Below, piece after piece: positions 25,000 to 38,357 of a DNA stretch of 64,000 nucleotides. Source of the stretch: Pegea sp. RAD2-039 (Eukaryota > Chordata > Thaliacea > Salpida > Salpidae); contig JAQGEQ010000332.1 of the NCBI GenBank assembly GCA_034620365.1, positions 248,001 to 312,000 on the forward strand, given 5' to 3'. The translations under genes were made by a program, and so were the position numbers. Every line of letters starts with the position of its first letter. Position 1 is the first letter of the stretch. The notes beneath the pieces were generated by a model. That model was given only the letters and a program-made list of their open reading frames with translations, ran no database searches and was not told the DNA's origin.

Positions 25000-26750
25000 G
25001 TAGAATGCCTTTCTTTACGATAAATTTTATTTTAGTTTAAAAAAAGCATTTTTCCCATGTTTCTTATTTAAAGAAGAATAATTCTTTATCTTTTCTTTAA
25101 ACAACTACAACGTTTGGTTGATAGTTTTTTTAAAAGAAAGAGTTTTTACATTAAAAAGTAACACGTTTTTATGCTACAATGTAGAATAAAAGATTCACCT
25201 ATTTATAAAAGTGATTTCTTAAACTCTAAAATTTTTTTTGTTTTTGTTAATTAGATACTGATATTATTGATTACATGCTGATTAAATTTCTTAGAAGTTT
25301 GAAAAATAGATTTTTGAAGTAACGTTTAGAATAATTTTTTAATTCAATTAATGTTAGATTTCTAAGATATCAGATTTTTAAGTTGGACAGCACTGCTTTC
25401 TAGTTTTTAATATTTTCCGCGCAAATTAATTCTGGTAAAAATTTATACAAATTAAACTGCATTTTTAAAAATAATAACCTTAAAAAATCTTTGAATTAAA
25501 ATATCTTACTCATTAAAAATAAAATCATATTGATATTTTTCCAGTCATTTTCCTAAAGTTTTCTGAAAACAAATTATTTTTAAGGTAAAATTAATTTCAG
25601 CGTAGACTAACCTAATCAATAATTTGATATTTATAGAGAAACTCCAATTATTAAACCTTTAAAAGTTAGATACAGTTCTTTGGTTTTATAATTTGTGAAA
25701 ATATTAGTAAAAAAGCAGCGGTAATGCTAAAACTAAACTAATAACTTAAACTAAAAGTAATTAGACTTTTACTTAACAACTTTAGTTAGGTATTCTGTTC
25801 TATCAAATAGTTATGTTGACTTACGGTTTAATTTACATATTAATCTAAAAAAATTCACAATCAAACAGTTGATTCTGATTCGGTGGCTGCAAAGTTAATT
25901 TTTTTCCTTTCGTAGAAAATTAGTTTAAATTAACTTCATTTGGAATAATTTGAGATTTTTATTGTTAATCAGCTCAATAAAACTAAGCTTGGACAATTTA
26001 GATTAAACAGCAGATTAAAGAAATTCACTGACTCTGTAGGTTGTTGAAAATACTTATTTCATCTCTTTAGTACTAATTGTTTTATTAGGATGATAAATAC
26101 AATTTTCTGAATAATAACTTACTTTTGTTTCTTTTTACTCTATTCTATGGTTTATTTCATTATTTGAAAATTCACAAGAATATTCTCAATTAGAAATTTA
26201 TTAGGTTGCTTGCGCCAAAAATGGTTTCTAACCTAGTAAATAAATTTATTAATTTTGGACATTATCGTCAGATAATATAGAATAAAATTAAATAGACCAT
26301 TAAACTTTTCTATACTGAAGCACTTATGGATGTTAACATTAAATTAACTTAACCATAATCACAACAAGTTTAAAACAGTTTCATTTTTACTTTTATCATT
26401 ACAGAAAAAATTGTTTGTCATGAAACATAAAACCTTTTAATTAGCAGCAGAGACACAATCTTCTGGAAATAGAATAAGCTTAGTAAGACGTTCAAAGCTT
26501 TTAAATGAGATAGAATGTAAGAATATTACAAACGTTTGTACTTAACTTATTCAAGTGTTTAGTGTTGTAGATAAAGTGATAAACTTTAAACTATTTCTTA
26601 ATTGAGATTTAAATACAAATATATATAAGCATTACTGACAGCTCTAGCAAAGAGATTATCTTAATTTTGAAATTAGTGTTGCCACGAAAAGATAGTGAAT
26701 GATTAGCAAAGAAATGAAAACATTGAAAACAAGTGTACTTATTCGCCATC
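25000..26750. other. AT-rich intergenic stretch, nothing recognised
   Basis: An AATAAA near 25185 could serve the pseudokinase transcript. Otherwise I saw no exon, RNA gene or repeat relation. Confidence 0.4.
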
Positions 26751-26756
26751 ATGTGA

Positions 26757-27337
26757 TCAGTAAACAATCTGAGGTAATCCAACTTGATCGTCAGAAGACT
26801 TATTTTTGAAGTACGTTTCTAATGACTCCATTGTAAAAATAACTAAATTTCTTAATTGAAGATCATCTAAAGTAAGAGTGTAACTCTGTATTGACTCAAT
26901 GGAACCAAGTTGATTACTTATAAAACCAGTAAATCCAACGATGACGTCATCCTTAGTTTCCAAGCAAAACTTATTTGCTGTACCAACATATATGGTCGTT
27001 CTCTCTATATTATTTTTATCAACAAAGTTGAACTGTTCACCGTACGTAACACGAATAAACACTTCATATTTTAAAGTATTACCTTCAATATTCTAATGGT
27101 TGTCTTTATACGGAATCCTTTGCTTCCATTTTCACAACCATACACAACATCTTGCATACTAGAATGAACTTCAAAAAACTTTTCTAACTTTATTCTACTA
27201 TGTCTTATCTTCCATTCTTTTAATTGCTCAGATTTTGTATATTTTTCAAAAACCTTTTTATCCATCCTTATTAAAGACATTTTCTGGATACTCTTCAACA
27301 AAATAAAATCAAAACATTTGCCTACAACCATAGGCAT
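26757..27337 (-). pseudogene. Frameshifted, RING-less paralogue of the 1892-2611 protein
   Basis: Two minus-strand frames (27337 down to 27071, and 27085 down to 26757) join into one protein across a single-base shift at about 27080-27095. The shared pattern with the 1892-2611 product is clear: GFRI/GFQL, RVTYG/RLTYG, IVGFTGFISN/AFTGFIAN, then a TL strand, a ME/MK-x-SL/NSL segment, YFK/YFR and GL. The frame stops at the point where the paralogue would continue to its RING finger, so all zinc ligands are absent. The N-terminal extension is K/E-rich and different. The shift sits in a plain coding stretch without splice signals. It is either a degenerating gene or an assembly error of one base. 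The jacalin-like resemblance is strongest here but remains by eye. Confidence 0.6.
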
Positions 27338-27339
27338 GG

Positions 27340-28425
27340 AATACCAGAAAAAAGAAAGTTTAAAAAAAATTTCTAAAAAAAGAAACTTAAGAAAAAGATC
27401 TAATAATAGTTTTAAATGATTAGATTTACTGCTAAAAATTTTAAAATGAATTTAAAGAAAAGTAAAAATAGATTAAATCAAATGATAAAATTTAAACTTA
27501 AAACAAAATAATTATCTTCCAAATCTTAAAGTTAAAGTTTTCATTTCTAAAGTTCTATTTTTTAGATTTGATAAAGAAAATAAATTAACTTGCTTATCAA
27601 TAACAAAGTCGCTTAGCCATAAACCTTTAATCCTGTACGAATTTATGTTAATACACATTTACACTTACCTTACAGATTTTTTTCTTTAAAGTTGACTTGC
27701 ATATCTCATTTTCAAAAGATAGATTAAATAGGATTGATTAAATTAAAACTTTAATTAATGAAATTTATCAATATAGGCTCTCATCTTTTTCAATAAAGAA
27801 CACTCAAATATATCTCTAAAAACAATGTTCAAAAAAAAAGTTTTTATAAAAACATTTTTATTTACTTAATCTTTGCTTTACGACAAAAAATATTGTAAAC
27901 AACAATGTTTTTATTATAGATGGAAAAGTTTTTGTAAATATTGCTCAAAATTCAATCTTAAAAATAAATTTTTTGAAAAAAACTGTGGCATGTTATATTT
28001 GACAAATAATATTGTTGTAAACTATTATTAAAACTACCACGACTTAAAATTAGTTATTTAAACTATTGTTAAATTAGTAATAATCTTTATAACGATATAC
28101 ATCTACTAATATTAAAAACAGATCGTTGATTGCTAGAACTCATTGTCATCTCTCAAAATGGAATCAAACAAGAAAACAAAAAGAAATGATTTTAAAACAT
28201 TGTACCATTTTGTTCATTCTCTCTTTGTATGAAACAACAAAACACCTGGAATAAAAAATCTATAAGATACAAAATAAAGATGCCTACTGATTTATGAGCG
28301 AAGTATTTCTGCGTCTGATTTAAAATATGAGGTTCTATGCTAAACCCTGTCTTGAAACTAATATTCATCTGATTTAACTTCAAATTTGTGAAAAGCCACG
28401 CAAACCTTTGAATACTACTAGCCTT
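27340..28425. other. AT-rich stretch with one possible minus-strand exon
   Basis: A minus-strand ATG frame at 28383-28192 includes a good 3' splice-like tract (TTTTTTATTCCAG). It has no recognisable domain, and I could not build a phase-consistent model. Otherwise nothing. Confidence 0.2.
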
Positions 28426-28429
28426 CCTT

Positions 28430-29460
28430 AAAAACAGATAAACAAGTAAACAGATAAATAAGTAAACAGTAAAACAAATATGCAGATAAACATGCTAACA
28501 ACTAAAAACGCAAATATGTAAAAATTAAAAATGTCAACAGATAAACAAATTTACAGAAAAACTAATACAGTGATAAAGAAGTACCCAGTCCAACAGATAT
28601 GCAGATAAACATGTTAACAATTAAAAACGCAAAATTAGAATAACGCAAAATCGCACCTATACAGGTAAACAAGTAAACAAGTATAAACACCTACAGATAA
28701 ACAAATAAAAATATAAACAATTAAACGGATAAACATGTAAACAAATAAACAAGTGAACGGATAAACAAGTAAACACATAAACATCTAATAAAAAAGAACA
28801 AATAAACAAGTAAACTGAGAAACACTTAAAAAGCTAATCAAGTAAATGGAAAAACACGTATACGGGTAAACAAATAAACATTTAAACAAAAAAAAAACAG
28901 TTAAACAAGTAAACTGAAAAACACAGGTAGATAGATAAACAAGTAAACAGATAAACAAGTAAACACCTAAATATCTAAACAAAGAAAAAATAAATAAACA
29001 AGTAAACCAAAAAAAGGTAAACAATTAAACAAATAAACATCTAATCAAAAAAACAGATAAACAATTAAACCCAAAAACACAGGTAAATAGATAACCAAGT
29101 AGAAGAAAAACACCTATACAGGTAAACAAGTAAACAGATAAACACCTACAGATAAACAAAAAGATATATAAACAATTAAACGGATAAACATGTAAACAAA
29201 TAAACAGGTTAACGAATAAACAATTAAACAAATAAACATCTAATCAAAAAAAAACAGATAAACAAATAAAGAGAAAAAACGTAAATAGATCACCAAGTAG
29301 TAGAAAAACACCAATACAGATAAATAGTAAACAAATGAACACGCCTATAATCTACAAACCCAAAATCGAACAATCGTAAAAACGAAAACACGCAAATATG
29401 TAAAAATTAAAGATGTCAACAGATAAACAACTTTACAGAAAAACCAGTACAGTGATACAA
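28430..29460 (-). repeat. Degenerate octamer tandem array 1
   Basis: Built from an 8-bp theme that on the minus strand reads GTTTAYNT (GTTTATCT, GTTTACTT, GTTTACCT), with frequent variation. Longer blocks recur inside it, for example 'AACAGATAAACAA.TTTACAG' near 28530 and 29415. Open frames through it (runs of F, L, V, C and Y) are by-products of the 8-bp period. It is the same family as the 62.06-64.0 kb array but in the opposite orientation. Confidence 0.85.
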
Positions 29461-29469
29461 CAGATGATG

Positions 29470-30030
29470 TGATAGTACAGATGACTTATCGATGATAAGA
29501 GGTGTAAGAGTCCACTTCATATTCTAGAAAGAAAATTCTTTCAAAATTTGATCAGACCCAGAATTGAAATTAAATGAAAATTGTTGATGAGCTCAGAAAC
29601 ATCATTTAACTTTTACAATCTATTAGTTAAACTTTTTATTTTTCTACAAACTTATATAAACTTTTAACTAAAGACACCAGCCCCAAATTAGCAACCTTGG
29701 TGATTCAACATAAATTATTTATTTGATTTCTTAGTAAGATTTCATCGAATTTAAGTATTATAAGTTAATTTAATCAGATATATTACAAAAGTGTTTGACA
29801 AACACACATTTACCAAGAAAGTAACATTAATTTCAACTTAAATTAAAAATGAAAGTTTAAATTTTAGTCTTTTAAAAAATTTTGTAGCTCTAATTTCACA
29901 TAAATTTAAAGATTAAAATGAACAATGATTTTTTTTATCTTATAATTGAGAGCATTAAAGGACAACTTAAATCATTTTAAGAAATGATAAAGAACAATAA
30001 TAAAAAACTTGGAAGTTTCTTATAAGTAAC
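29470..30030. other. AT-rich stretch, nothing recognised
   Basis: Lies between the octamer array and the start of segmental duplication copy 2. No feature supported. Confidence 0.35.
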
Positions 30031-31356
30031 ATAAAAACAAGCAGAGTAAAAGTAGATAAATATGCAATTTGAACCTGATTTGTTCTTATGATAACCAACT
30101 GATTACAGATGATTTCTAAGATTCTCCATCTAGAGCATTGGAAGTGATTCCACAACTTTTGTTTCTTCACTTTAAGTAACTTTCTTCTACTTCTACTATT
30201 TGTTGATCCCTGTTTTTTACTCTATATAACATTAAATGTCGATTTTTACTATCAGAAACCATGATGTTACTGCCAGAGAAAAATATGATGAATTAAAGTG
30301 ATGAATATAATTGGCTCTGAGACCAAAATGGAAAAATTATAACTCTTTTTTCATGTTAATTTTAAAACATAATAAAGAAGCTTATTGTATTATAATAATA
30401 ATTTTTCAAGCAAATAAACCAAAAGTTCATGACCTAGCAATTTACATTAATAAATATTTTTTCTGAATGAGTTAAAGACCCTTAGAGAAAGTCAAACCAA
30501 TTGAGAAAAAGATGAACTTTTTTACTTTCAAAAGTAATTTCTGTGAAGATTTTGAACTGTAAACTTTCATTTGACATTATCAAGTTAGCCATTATAATTT
30601 AGGGTATAAAATACACCTTAGAAAATCAATACTTTTGTAAAGAAAATAAAAAATAGTTGTTAAATTGACATGCTGTTAAAATATTTCTAAAAGTTGTAGT
30701 AGAAAAAAGTAATGATCACTAATAAATATAAAACATAATCTGATTTATTAATGTGATATCTCAAAAAATAATTTATATTTTTATTAACATGTTATTATTT
30801 TTTTAATTTTGTTAGAAATTTAAACAATTTTAAAACAAAAAATTGGAATTGAAAAGAATAAGTAACAAAAGTCTGATTGATATTGAACAAGTTTTACTAC
30901 AAATAAAAAATTAAATAAATAAATAAATAAGTTATGAAATATAAACTGAAAGAAAATCTTTTCAAAATTATTTGTAAGAACAAAAGTCTTTTATAATTTT
31001 TATTTTTCAATAACAAAATTGTTATATCTAATAATAATAATCTATAATAATAATAATATCTAGTTACTCAGATGAATTTTAAGTTGTAAAAAAACCAAAA
31101 GATAGCATTAATAAACAAGCTAAATTTAAAAAATGAGAAGTTTTAAAATAAATGAAATTAAGTTTCAGGAACTAACTGAAATGTGCTTTTTATCAAATTA
31201 TGGAAATAAATAAAGCTAAGAATTAATAGGGGTTACGAAAAAGGTTTCTCAAAACTAATTAATATAACTAATAAAACCATCAAAAAATGTAAATATGTAT
31301 TTACAAAAATTGTACACTTTATAAAACAAAACGACATATTATTTTCTTTTATGTTG

Positions 31357-31727
31357 CTCTAATAATAATAGTAATAATAATGGCCTGACTTGGCCAAAAA
31401 TGGCCATGTTGGTTGTGCACAAGTTTTGTTAATACAAAACAAGAAACAGTTATCAAATAGAAAGAATTTTAAGAGTTTCCTAATTTTACTTTTTAATGAA
31501 GCTGGTTTTTATTTCCTCATTTTCAGTTGTTTGCAAAGTAGAATTTGGACGCCATTTGGGGTGATCCGCTGCGATATCCTCCCATTTGCTGGTATTGGTC
31601 TTGCGGGCAATTTGAAATCACGCTTACAGGTATATTTAAAACGGAGAAACGGGAAGGTTATCTTTGCCGTTTAAAATCTTTCCAAACAACAGATTCTTTG
31701 GAAACCGTTTGTCTTCCGTTTGAATGT
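31357..31727 (-). pseudogene. LINE ORF2 C-terminal fossil, copy 3
   Basis: The duplicate of the 16226-16598 fossil, with the same ATT microsatellite end, KRD tail signature and frameshift. There is an extra small deletion near 31660 relative to copy 2. Not functional. Confidence 0.55.
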
Positions 31728-32394
31728 TGCTATGGCGATGTAAAAATCACAATCTTTACTTGAAGTTTATTTGGTGAGTTTATGTAAAAATTAAATAAGC
31801 TAATCTGAGGAGATATTAAAATGATGAATCCTGACTAGAGTGGTTCTAAACAAGTAAAAGTTTTGGTTTAATTAAAAGTAATTTAGTAACAGCGTATAAT
31901 TTATAAAAAATATAAACAAATTAGACAGGTTAATAAGGCAGAATATATTTCACTAAATCATTAATTGTTGGTTAAAGGAAGAAAGTATCAAAAATTGTTC
32001 TGACAGATTTAACTTGTTGAAATTTAGAGTAGTCTTAAATTGGTCAATTACAAATAAAAGAAATAAACTAACAATAATCTAATAAACAAAGAAGGCAAAA
32101 TTTATCCCACAAGCTAAATGGTGATTGGAAATTTCGTTTAATTTATCAAGTAAATGTTAGAAGGTAACTATCAATCCAAAATTAATTTTGCTTATTTAAA
32201 CGTTATTTAAAATATTTAATTTGAAAAATATTTATAACTAAATGTAATGCCACAATATACTGCACCAATATATCGCATATAACCGAAATCAGCAGGTCAA
32301 CCAACTGATTTCACATTCAAAGTTGGAAGTTGGGTCTTGAGCATTGTGAAAGTAATTATGAAAAATCAATAGAAATAACTGAACAAAGTAATAA

Positions 32395-32830
32395 AATGTC
32401 TTCAATGTAGAACAAGTTAAAAGCAGTATCCTTTAATATTACCCCAATAATCAAATTCTGAACTAAAACTTTTGCAAGGAGCTGAAATCAATCAACTTAT
32501 TTATTTTCAACATCCTCTAGCCTAAAACGGATGACATAATTTTCAATACAAACAAATATTTTTAAACTTTCTTAAAGTTAAAAGAAATGAAATTTGCTTC
32601 TGGTGGAAGACGACGTCAAGAACTAATATCGATTACGTTCAACATAGATGCAGAAATATAAGAAATGTACGAGGCTTAAGTTATGTAGAAAACAATAGTG
32701 TGTCAAATAAGATAAAAATAAATGGAAAGCAACCTATTTATTTCATCAATCAGGTCTTTAATATTAGTTTCTTACATTGTTACTACTGTTGTAAATAAAT
32801 ATACTATTTTCAATGTTTCAAGTTATTAAA
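32395..32830. repeat. R5 repeat module, copy 4
   Basis: Segmental-duplication partner of 17275-17710. Confidence 0.55.
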
Positions 32831-33499
32831 AATATTTGAGTTATTATAATCGCGTTAGCAAGCAAACTGGTTAATGTGAAAATGATTAACAAAATGCAAT
32901 ACTCATATTTTTTTCAAAGGTTGTAGGATAAAACAAAAACTATTTTATTTTACATTAACTCTATTTATTAAAAAAAAAAGTTTTGAAAAGATGAAAAACT
33001 TCATTTCATTTATTTTGATTAAGTCGAGATCTTTTCTAATCTCTGAATTAGTTATGTTAAATATCAATAACAAAGAATTCTGGTAAAAGTTGAAATTTGA
33101 AGTAATATATTAAAATGATTAAGACACCAGGACACGATTGTTGCTTTAAAAGTTATTTTTTGAAGCAGAAAAACTTTTGAATTATCAAGACAATTATGCT
33201 TGTGACACAAAACAACTTAGATTGTCTGATATTTAACTAAGGTTTGTTTTAAATTTTGAAAAAATTATATTTTATAAGTTATTTGTAATTTTAATGGTCT
33301 GCAAGAAATTTTCTAGTAAATTAACTATTACTTTGTAACATTTGATACAACAATATTTGAGTTTTTTCGATATTTGCTATGTTTGATCTGATATTTTAGT
33401 TACTAAAAACCAGCCAAGTCTGGGCTGATAAGTTGAAAGCAAACCTCAAGAATTCAACATATGCTGTACAAAAAAGTATTTGTAATCTTCAAAAATTTA

Positions 33500-36400
33500 T
33501 TTGGTATTCCAAAAGCTTTCAACTGAAATTACATTAAAAGAAAATTTAAGATTTACATGCTAGAGTTAAAAACCGATTCTCTCAGTAAAACCGCTAAAAA
33601 AATAGCGATTTTTTTCACAAAAAAAAAATTATTTCTTATACGAGTTGCTTCAAATTTTAATTTGGTAAAAAATAAGTCTATAATTTGAATTGATGACAAT
33701 TATAGAAAACTCAAATAAGCTTTTAGTGGATATGTTTTTAATTTATGTAAAATCGTTGTAGTGAAAAAAAACATAATAAAAATATTATCATATAATTATA
33801 AAAATTTGCTGCACCTACAGAAAAGTACAATTTTATTCTCAAATCTGATGTAAAAGAAAAATAAACTTCTCTTGGACTTTTGTATCGAAACAATCGAAAA
33901 ATCTAGTTTATTCCAAAGTACTTTGCTTACTAATAGTAGAATAATGAAAATAAGACTGATTAAAACCTGTTAAGTAAGTTAAAGAATTAAATACTTTATT
34001 TTTGTAACAAATTACAACAAAAGCTTTCAACTGAGATTACATTAAAAAAAATTAAAGTTTAACCTGATAGACTTAAAAACCGCTTTTTCTCAGTAAAACC
34101 GCTAAAAAATAGCGATTTTTTTCACAAAACAATATTTCTTATACAAGTTGTAGCAAATTTTGATTTACTAAAAAATAAGTCTATAATTTGAATTGTTGAT
34201 AATTATAATAAATTCAAAGAAGCTTTTACTGGATATTTTTTTAATTTTTGTAAAATCGTTGCATTGAACCAAAATATATTAAAATTAATACTATATTCTT
34301 AGCAACATTTTGCAACTAAATAAAAAGAAAATTGTATTCTTAAACCTGATATAAGGCATAAATAAACTTCTCTGGGACTTTCGTATCGAGGATAATCTTT
34401 TACTCCAAAGTACTTTGCTTACTATCTAAGGAAAATAAGACTGAAAAACCTGTTAAGTAAGTTAAAGCTTAAATAATATATTTTTGTTTACATGAGAATT
34501 TAGAGCAAAATACTTTGAAGTATCTTTGATAAATCGTTTAGAAACTATAAAAAGCGATCTTTACTATATTTTAAATTTCTTTTTATTAAAGAAATAAACA
34601 ACGACATAGGTTTTATGAAAATTATTACTACAAATATATTATGACGATTTTTTGACTCTGAAATGTATGTGTTTATAATTGCGTAAGTTTATATGAGAAC
34701 AGTAGCAATCCTTCAAAAATCAATTCAGTTAAACTATATCAATAGATTACCTCAACATGTATACAAATAAAAGATATTTAAAGTAATATTCTTAAATAAG
34801 AAGTGAGATAAAAATATAAATAATAGTTTAAAAAGTTTATTTTAATTCATTCATCGAATTTGCACTAATTAACTTGTTGAAACATTATAAAAGCCATTTT
34901 AGTGCAAATTTAAGTATTTTGTAGTCTTCTAAACAATTCTTGTTCGATTTCACGTTGTCATATCTTGATTGTTTTTTATTTCTAAGTTGTTTTTTGTTAC
35001 ATAATCAAGGAAATAAATTTAAATTTTGTTTGGGATTAGTTCAAATTTAAATTTAATATATTTATTTCCGATTTATTATGATAAAGATGAATTCCTAATT
35101 TTTTTTTTATGATTCTGAATTATATTTCTGTTTAATGTTTTCTTTTAGAATTCAATTTTTAGTAAAACTTATCTGCAGAACATTATTTTAACTTCTAATC
35201 TTGAAATTATCTTTATTTACTTTTATTTCTTTATCAAGTTTAAGATGAACTAATTACATTTTTTTTAAATAATTATACTTTTTGAATTATTTCTCCTCAT
35301 AGATTTTGCTTCTAAAAAGTTCTATATTTTTGTTTCAGAAGAATTTTATAACAAAATCAAGAATATTTTTCAACAAAAATTTTGGAAATTTATTAGCTTT
35401 CATCTTGAAACAATAAAAGTGAGTTTTATTATTTTACTTATTAGATTAAACTAAATTTTATGTTTTTATAATGTATTATATATCTAACTTTTAATTTTTT
35501 TCCATGTAAAGCATTTCCATGAACGAAATGATTAGATTTATTTTCGCTATAATTTTGATGAAACAAATTTGTTTATAAAACTTAAAGAAATTTTGATTAA
35601 TTAATTCCTCATTCATTTTATCTGAAAATATTGTTTTATTTTCGTTATAAACTTTCTTTAATTAACATTTTCCAACTGTTTTGATAAATTTGTAACCTTG
35701 TTGTTCTACAATATTGGTCCTAAAAGTCTTCCTAAAAGTCACTTATTAAATTCCAAGTTTTAAATGGAGTGTGGCAAGTTTAAGAGGCATAGTTAGATGT
35801 TTGGACAATTTCACTCTTACTTAATTACTTTTTAAAAACAGTTCAAATCTTGATAACCTGGCAATGTTTAATTTTTTACTTAAATATTTTATAAGTGTTT
35901 TGTTTAACTCAATTTTCTTTTTAATTTAGTTTAGTTCTAAAATGTTTTGCTTATGAGGTTATGTCTCATTTGTTAGTTCTTCTTTATCAATTTAATCATT
36001 TCTTTAATCATAATTTTTAACAAATTTTAATCACAGGTGATGGTTTTCTACTGACAAAACCTCCAGCAGATATTGGAGTTTCTACCGATAAAAGGACCTC
36101 ATGTTCAATGTTCCAGGTCAATGTGTTCTACAAACTTTTTGGACCATTTACATTAAACTGTCCTTCAACAAATGTTAATATTGTTTTTTTAACAGATTGG
36201 AGAACTAAATATTTTGTTGTGGTTAAATCAAGATCAGTTTCACTTGTGGCAACACCACCAGATTCCATTTGGTCTTCTTGTTTGCCATCATTGAAATGAT
36301 TCAGGTTTGGATTCAAAGTGTGAATTATTTAGATATTTTGTATATTGACTTATATACTAATAGATCTATATATGAATATTAATTATCCATACTATAACTT

Positions 36401-37745
36401 TTATCCTTGTCCTTATCTAAGATTTATATATAACTTTTTTCATTTTATAAACTTTTTAAAAGAGTTTCATAAATATATTTATTAGAAACTACATGGAAAT
36501 AGCTTTATCTGATTTACTTCAATCTTCAAATCTTTATTTTAAAAATTATTTAATATTCTTATTATAAAATCTTTCTTTATTATTGATTAAAATAATTTTC
36601 TTAAATTTTAATCAACAATTTTTTAATTTAAATATTTATTTTGTCTAATACACCAAGCAAACTCGATAAAGATTTTATAATTTGTTAAAAATTAATTAAA
36701 AAATACTAAATTTTTAGAAATCATCTGATTTGTTTTATGAATGGAACTATTTGTTTACAAAAGCTGTGTGGCGCCAGCTAGCGATTGAAATATAAGAAAG
36801 TTAACCATCTGGTTAATTATATTTATATTCCTTAAATCATTGAGGTTTTTATTATTATTTCAATTTTATCTTTTGATAATCCTTTTTAATAATTCAAGAT
36901 GTTTATGAACTTCAACTCTAAGTAATTATGGATTATGAAATGTTTAAACTCATTTTAAATGTAATATTTTCAAATTAAATGAATTCATGATTTTGTTGAA
37001 TATTCAAAAGTTTAAATAACTGAACTTTTGTTAAGATTGAAGATTAAGGAAGTCAGTTTCTATGATGACATCATCTTATTACGTCATTTATGAAGATCAG
37101 ATGAAGTATAATATTTATATATTTTTTATATTTTCATATAAAACAATTTTCATTTACTTTTTTACATCAAATAAATGAATTTTCAAATAAACTATTATAA
37201 ACAAATAATTTATAAATATAATTCTCTCATGAATATTTGATATTTAGAAATAAAATATAAATTTACTTACAAGTTATATGAATTAAACTAGATCATCAAT
37301 TTTATGAAATTATTATAATTTAAAAATATTTATTACTCTCTTTGAGATTTTTATGTATTTAATACATTTAATTTAATTTTGTTCTTCTAGATAACAAACT
37401 TTATAATTATAGAAGAATAAATATTTGTACTTTTGATTTATGTTTGATGGAATTTTCTATATAATTGAAATATAAAATTTATTTAAGTTTTCAATTGATG
37501 TCATTTTCTTCTCAAAATATTCTTCATCTGGTTGTTTATTTATACTTAGTTACATGCATGTGTCGTTTAGTGGTAAAAATTAATTTAATGAATATTTCCA
37601 TACTATTTAAATATGTATTTATTTATTATTGATTTTAACAAATTTATTTCATGGTTTATAGAAAATTGAAAGAAAAAAGTTTCAGGAAAGAAGACAGAAG
37701 TGGTTGAAACACTTTCAGCTGAATAGACTGAAAATGTGAAATTAG
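33500..37745 (+). repeat. R1 repeat family, copy D
   Basis: The longest plus-orientation copy. It retains the terminal part missing from copy C: the 'GTGTCGTTTAGTGG' and 'AATATTTCCAT' blocks and an end near 37745, collinear with the outer end of copy A (4345). The conserved both-strand open segment is at 36108-36316. The right half contains 'TATGATGACATCATCTTATT', also present in A. Confidence 0.75.
33509..34430 (+). repeat. 508-bp direct tandem pair, second locus
   Basis: Unit starts are at about 33515 and 34023, again 508 bp apart. Hairpins CGCTA...TAGCG plus T-run lie at about 33592-33613 and 34100-34121. The tandem arrangement predates the segmental duplication, because both loci share it. 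Confidence 0.7.
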
Positions 37746-38194
37746 GATTAAGATAATTTCACATCAGCATTTCCTGATTTTCAGAGAGTAAATTACTTTA
37801 AAGATTTTATTACTGCTTCAATCCAGAAGAGAGGGCATCAACTACATAGTTCTTACATCATCCATGTTTGGCAAATGATGAAGTGATTTTGTTTAGTAGA
37901 AATTTTTTATGTTTTTCTAAGTCCTTGTTGTCATATAATAATTCATATAAACTTCTTATAGTTTAAATTTAAATATTTCCTGTAATGTTCTTCTTTATTA
38001 TACTTATATCATTGACAAACTTTTTTTATATCACAAATATTCTGACTTATATCTGATTTTTAAGTTTTCTATCAAACATTCTTTTTCAAAAATGAAATTT
38101 TTATTGAACTAACTGCATTTTGAGAGCTATTAATTTTTAACTTATTCAAATATCTTATTGAGTTGCAACTTGATGATATGTCGTCTATAAAAGA

Positions 38195-38357
38195 TTTATT
38201 CATTTATATTATAGATTATTCGTGATTTATATCAGAGTCCAGAAACGTTAATATTTTGATATTTAGCTATTAACAAGAGATATCATAAGAGCTTAGGTAT
38301 GACTGTAAGCTACAACTTTGGCAATTTTCTAAGATACTTCTTTGTGATTAACATAAA
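38195..38357. repeat. Block shared with 49.98-50.3 kb
   Basis: 'GTAAGCTACAACTTT', 'TTTCTAAGATACTTCTTTG' and neighbouring sequence recur in the same order at about 50105-50190. It leads directly into the 418-bp tandem duplication, whose start also matches the 50.2 kb locus. Confidence 0.55.

Larger units (their letters stand above)
30035..36905 (+). repeat. Segmental duplication, copy 2 (about 6.9 kb)
   Basis: Partner of 14935-21806, same orientation. It includes the disabled first exon of the coiled-coil gene model (about 30070-30150), LINE tail copy 3, an R5 module, the 508-bp tandem pair and most of R1 copy D. Identity is high along the whole length, with scattered indels; a cluster of small deletions lies near 34380-34800. 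Confidence 0.85.
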
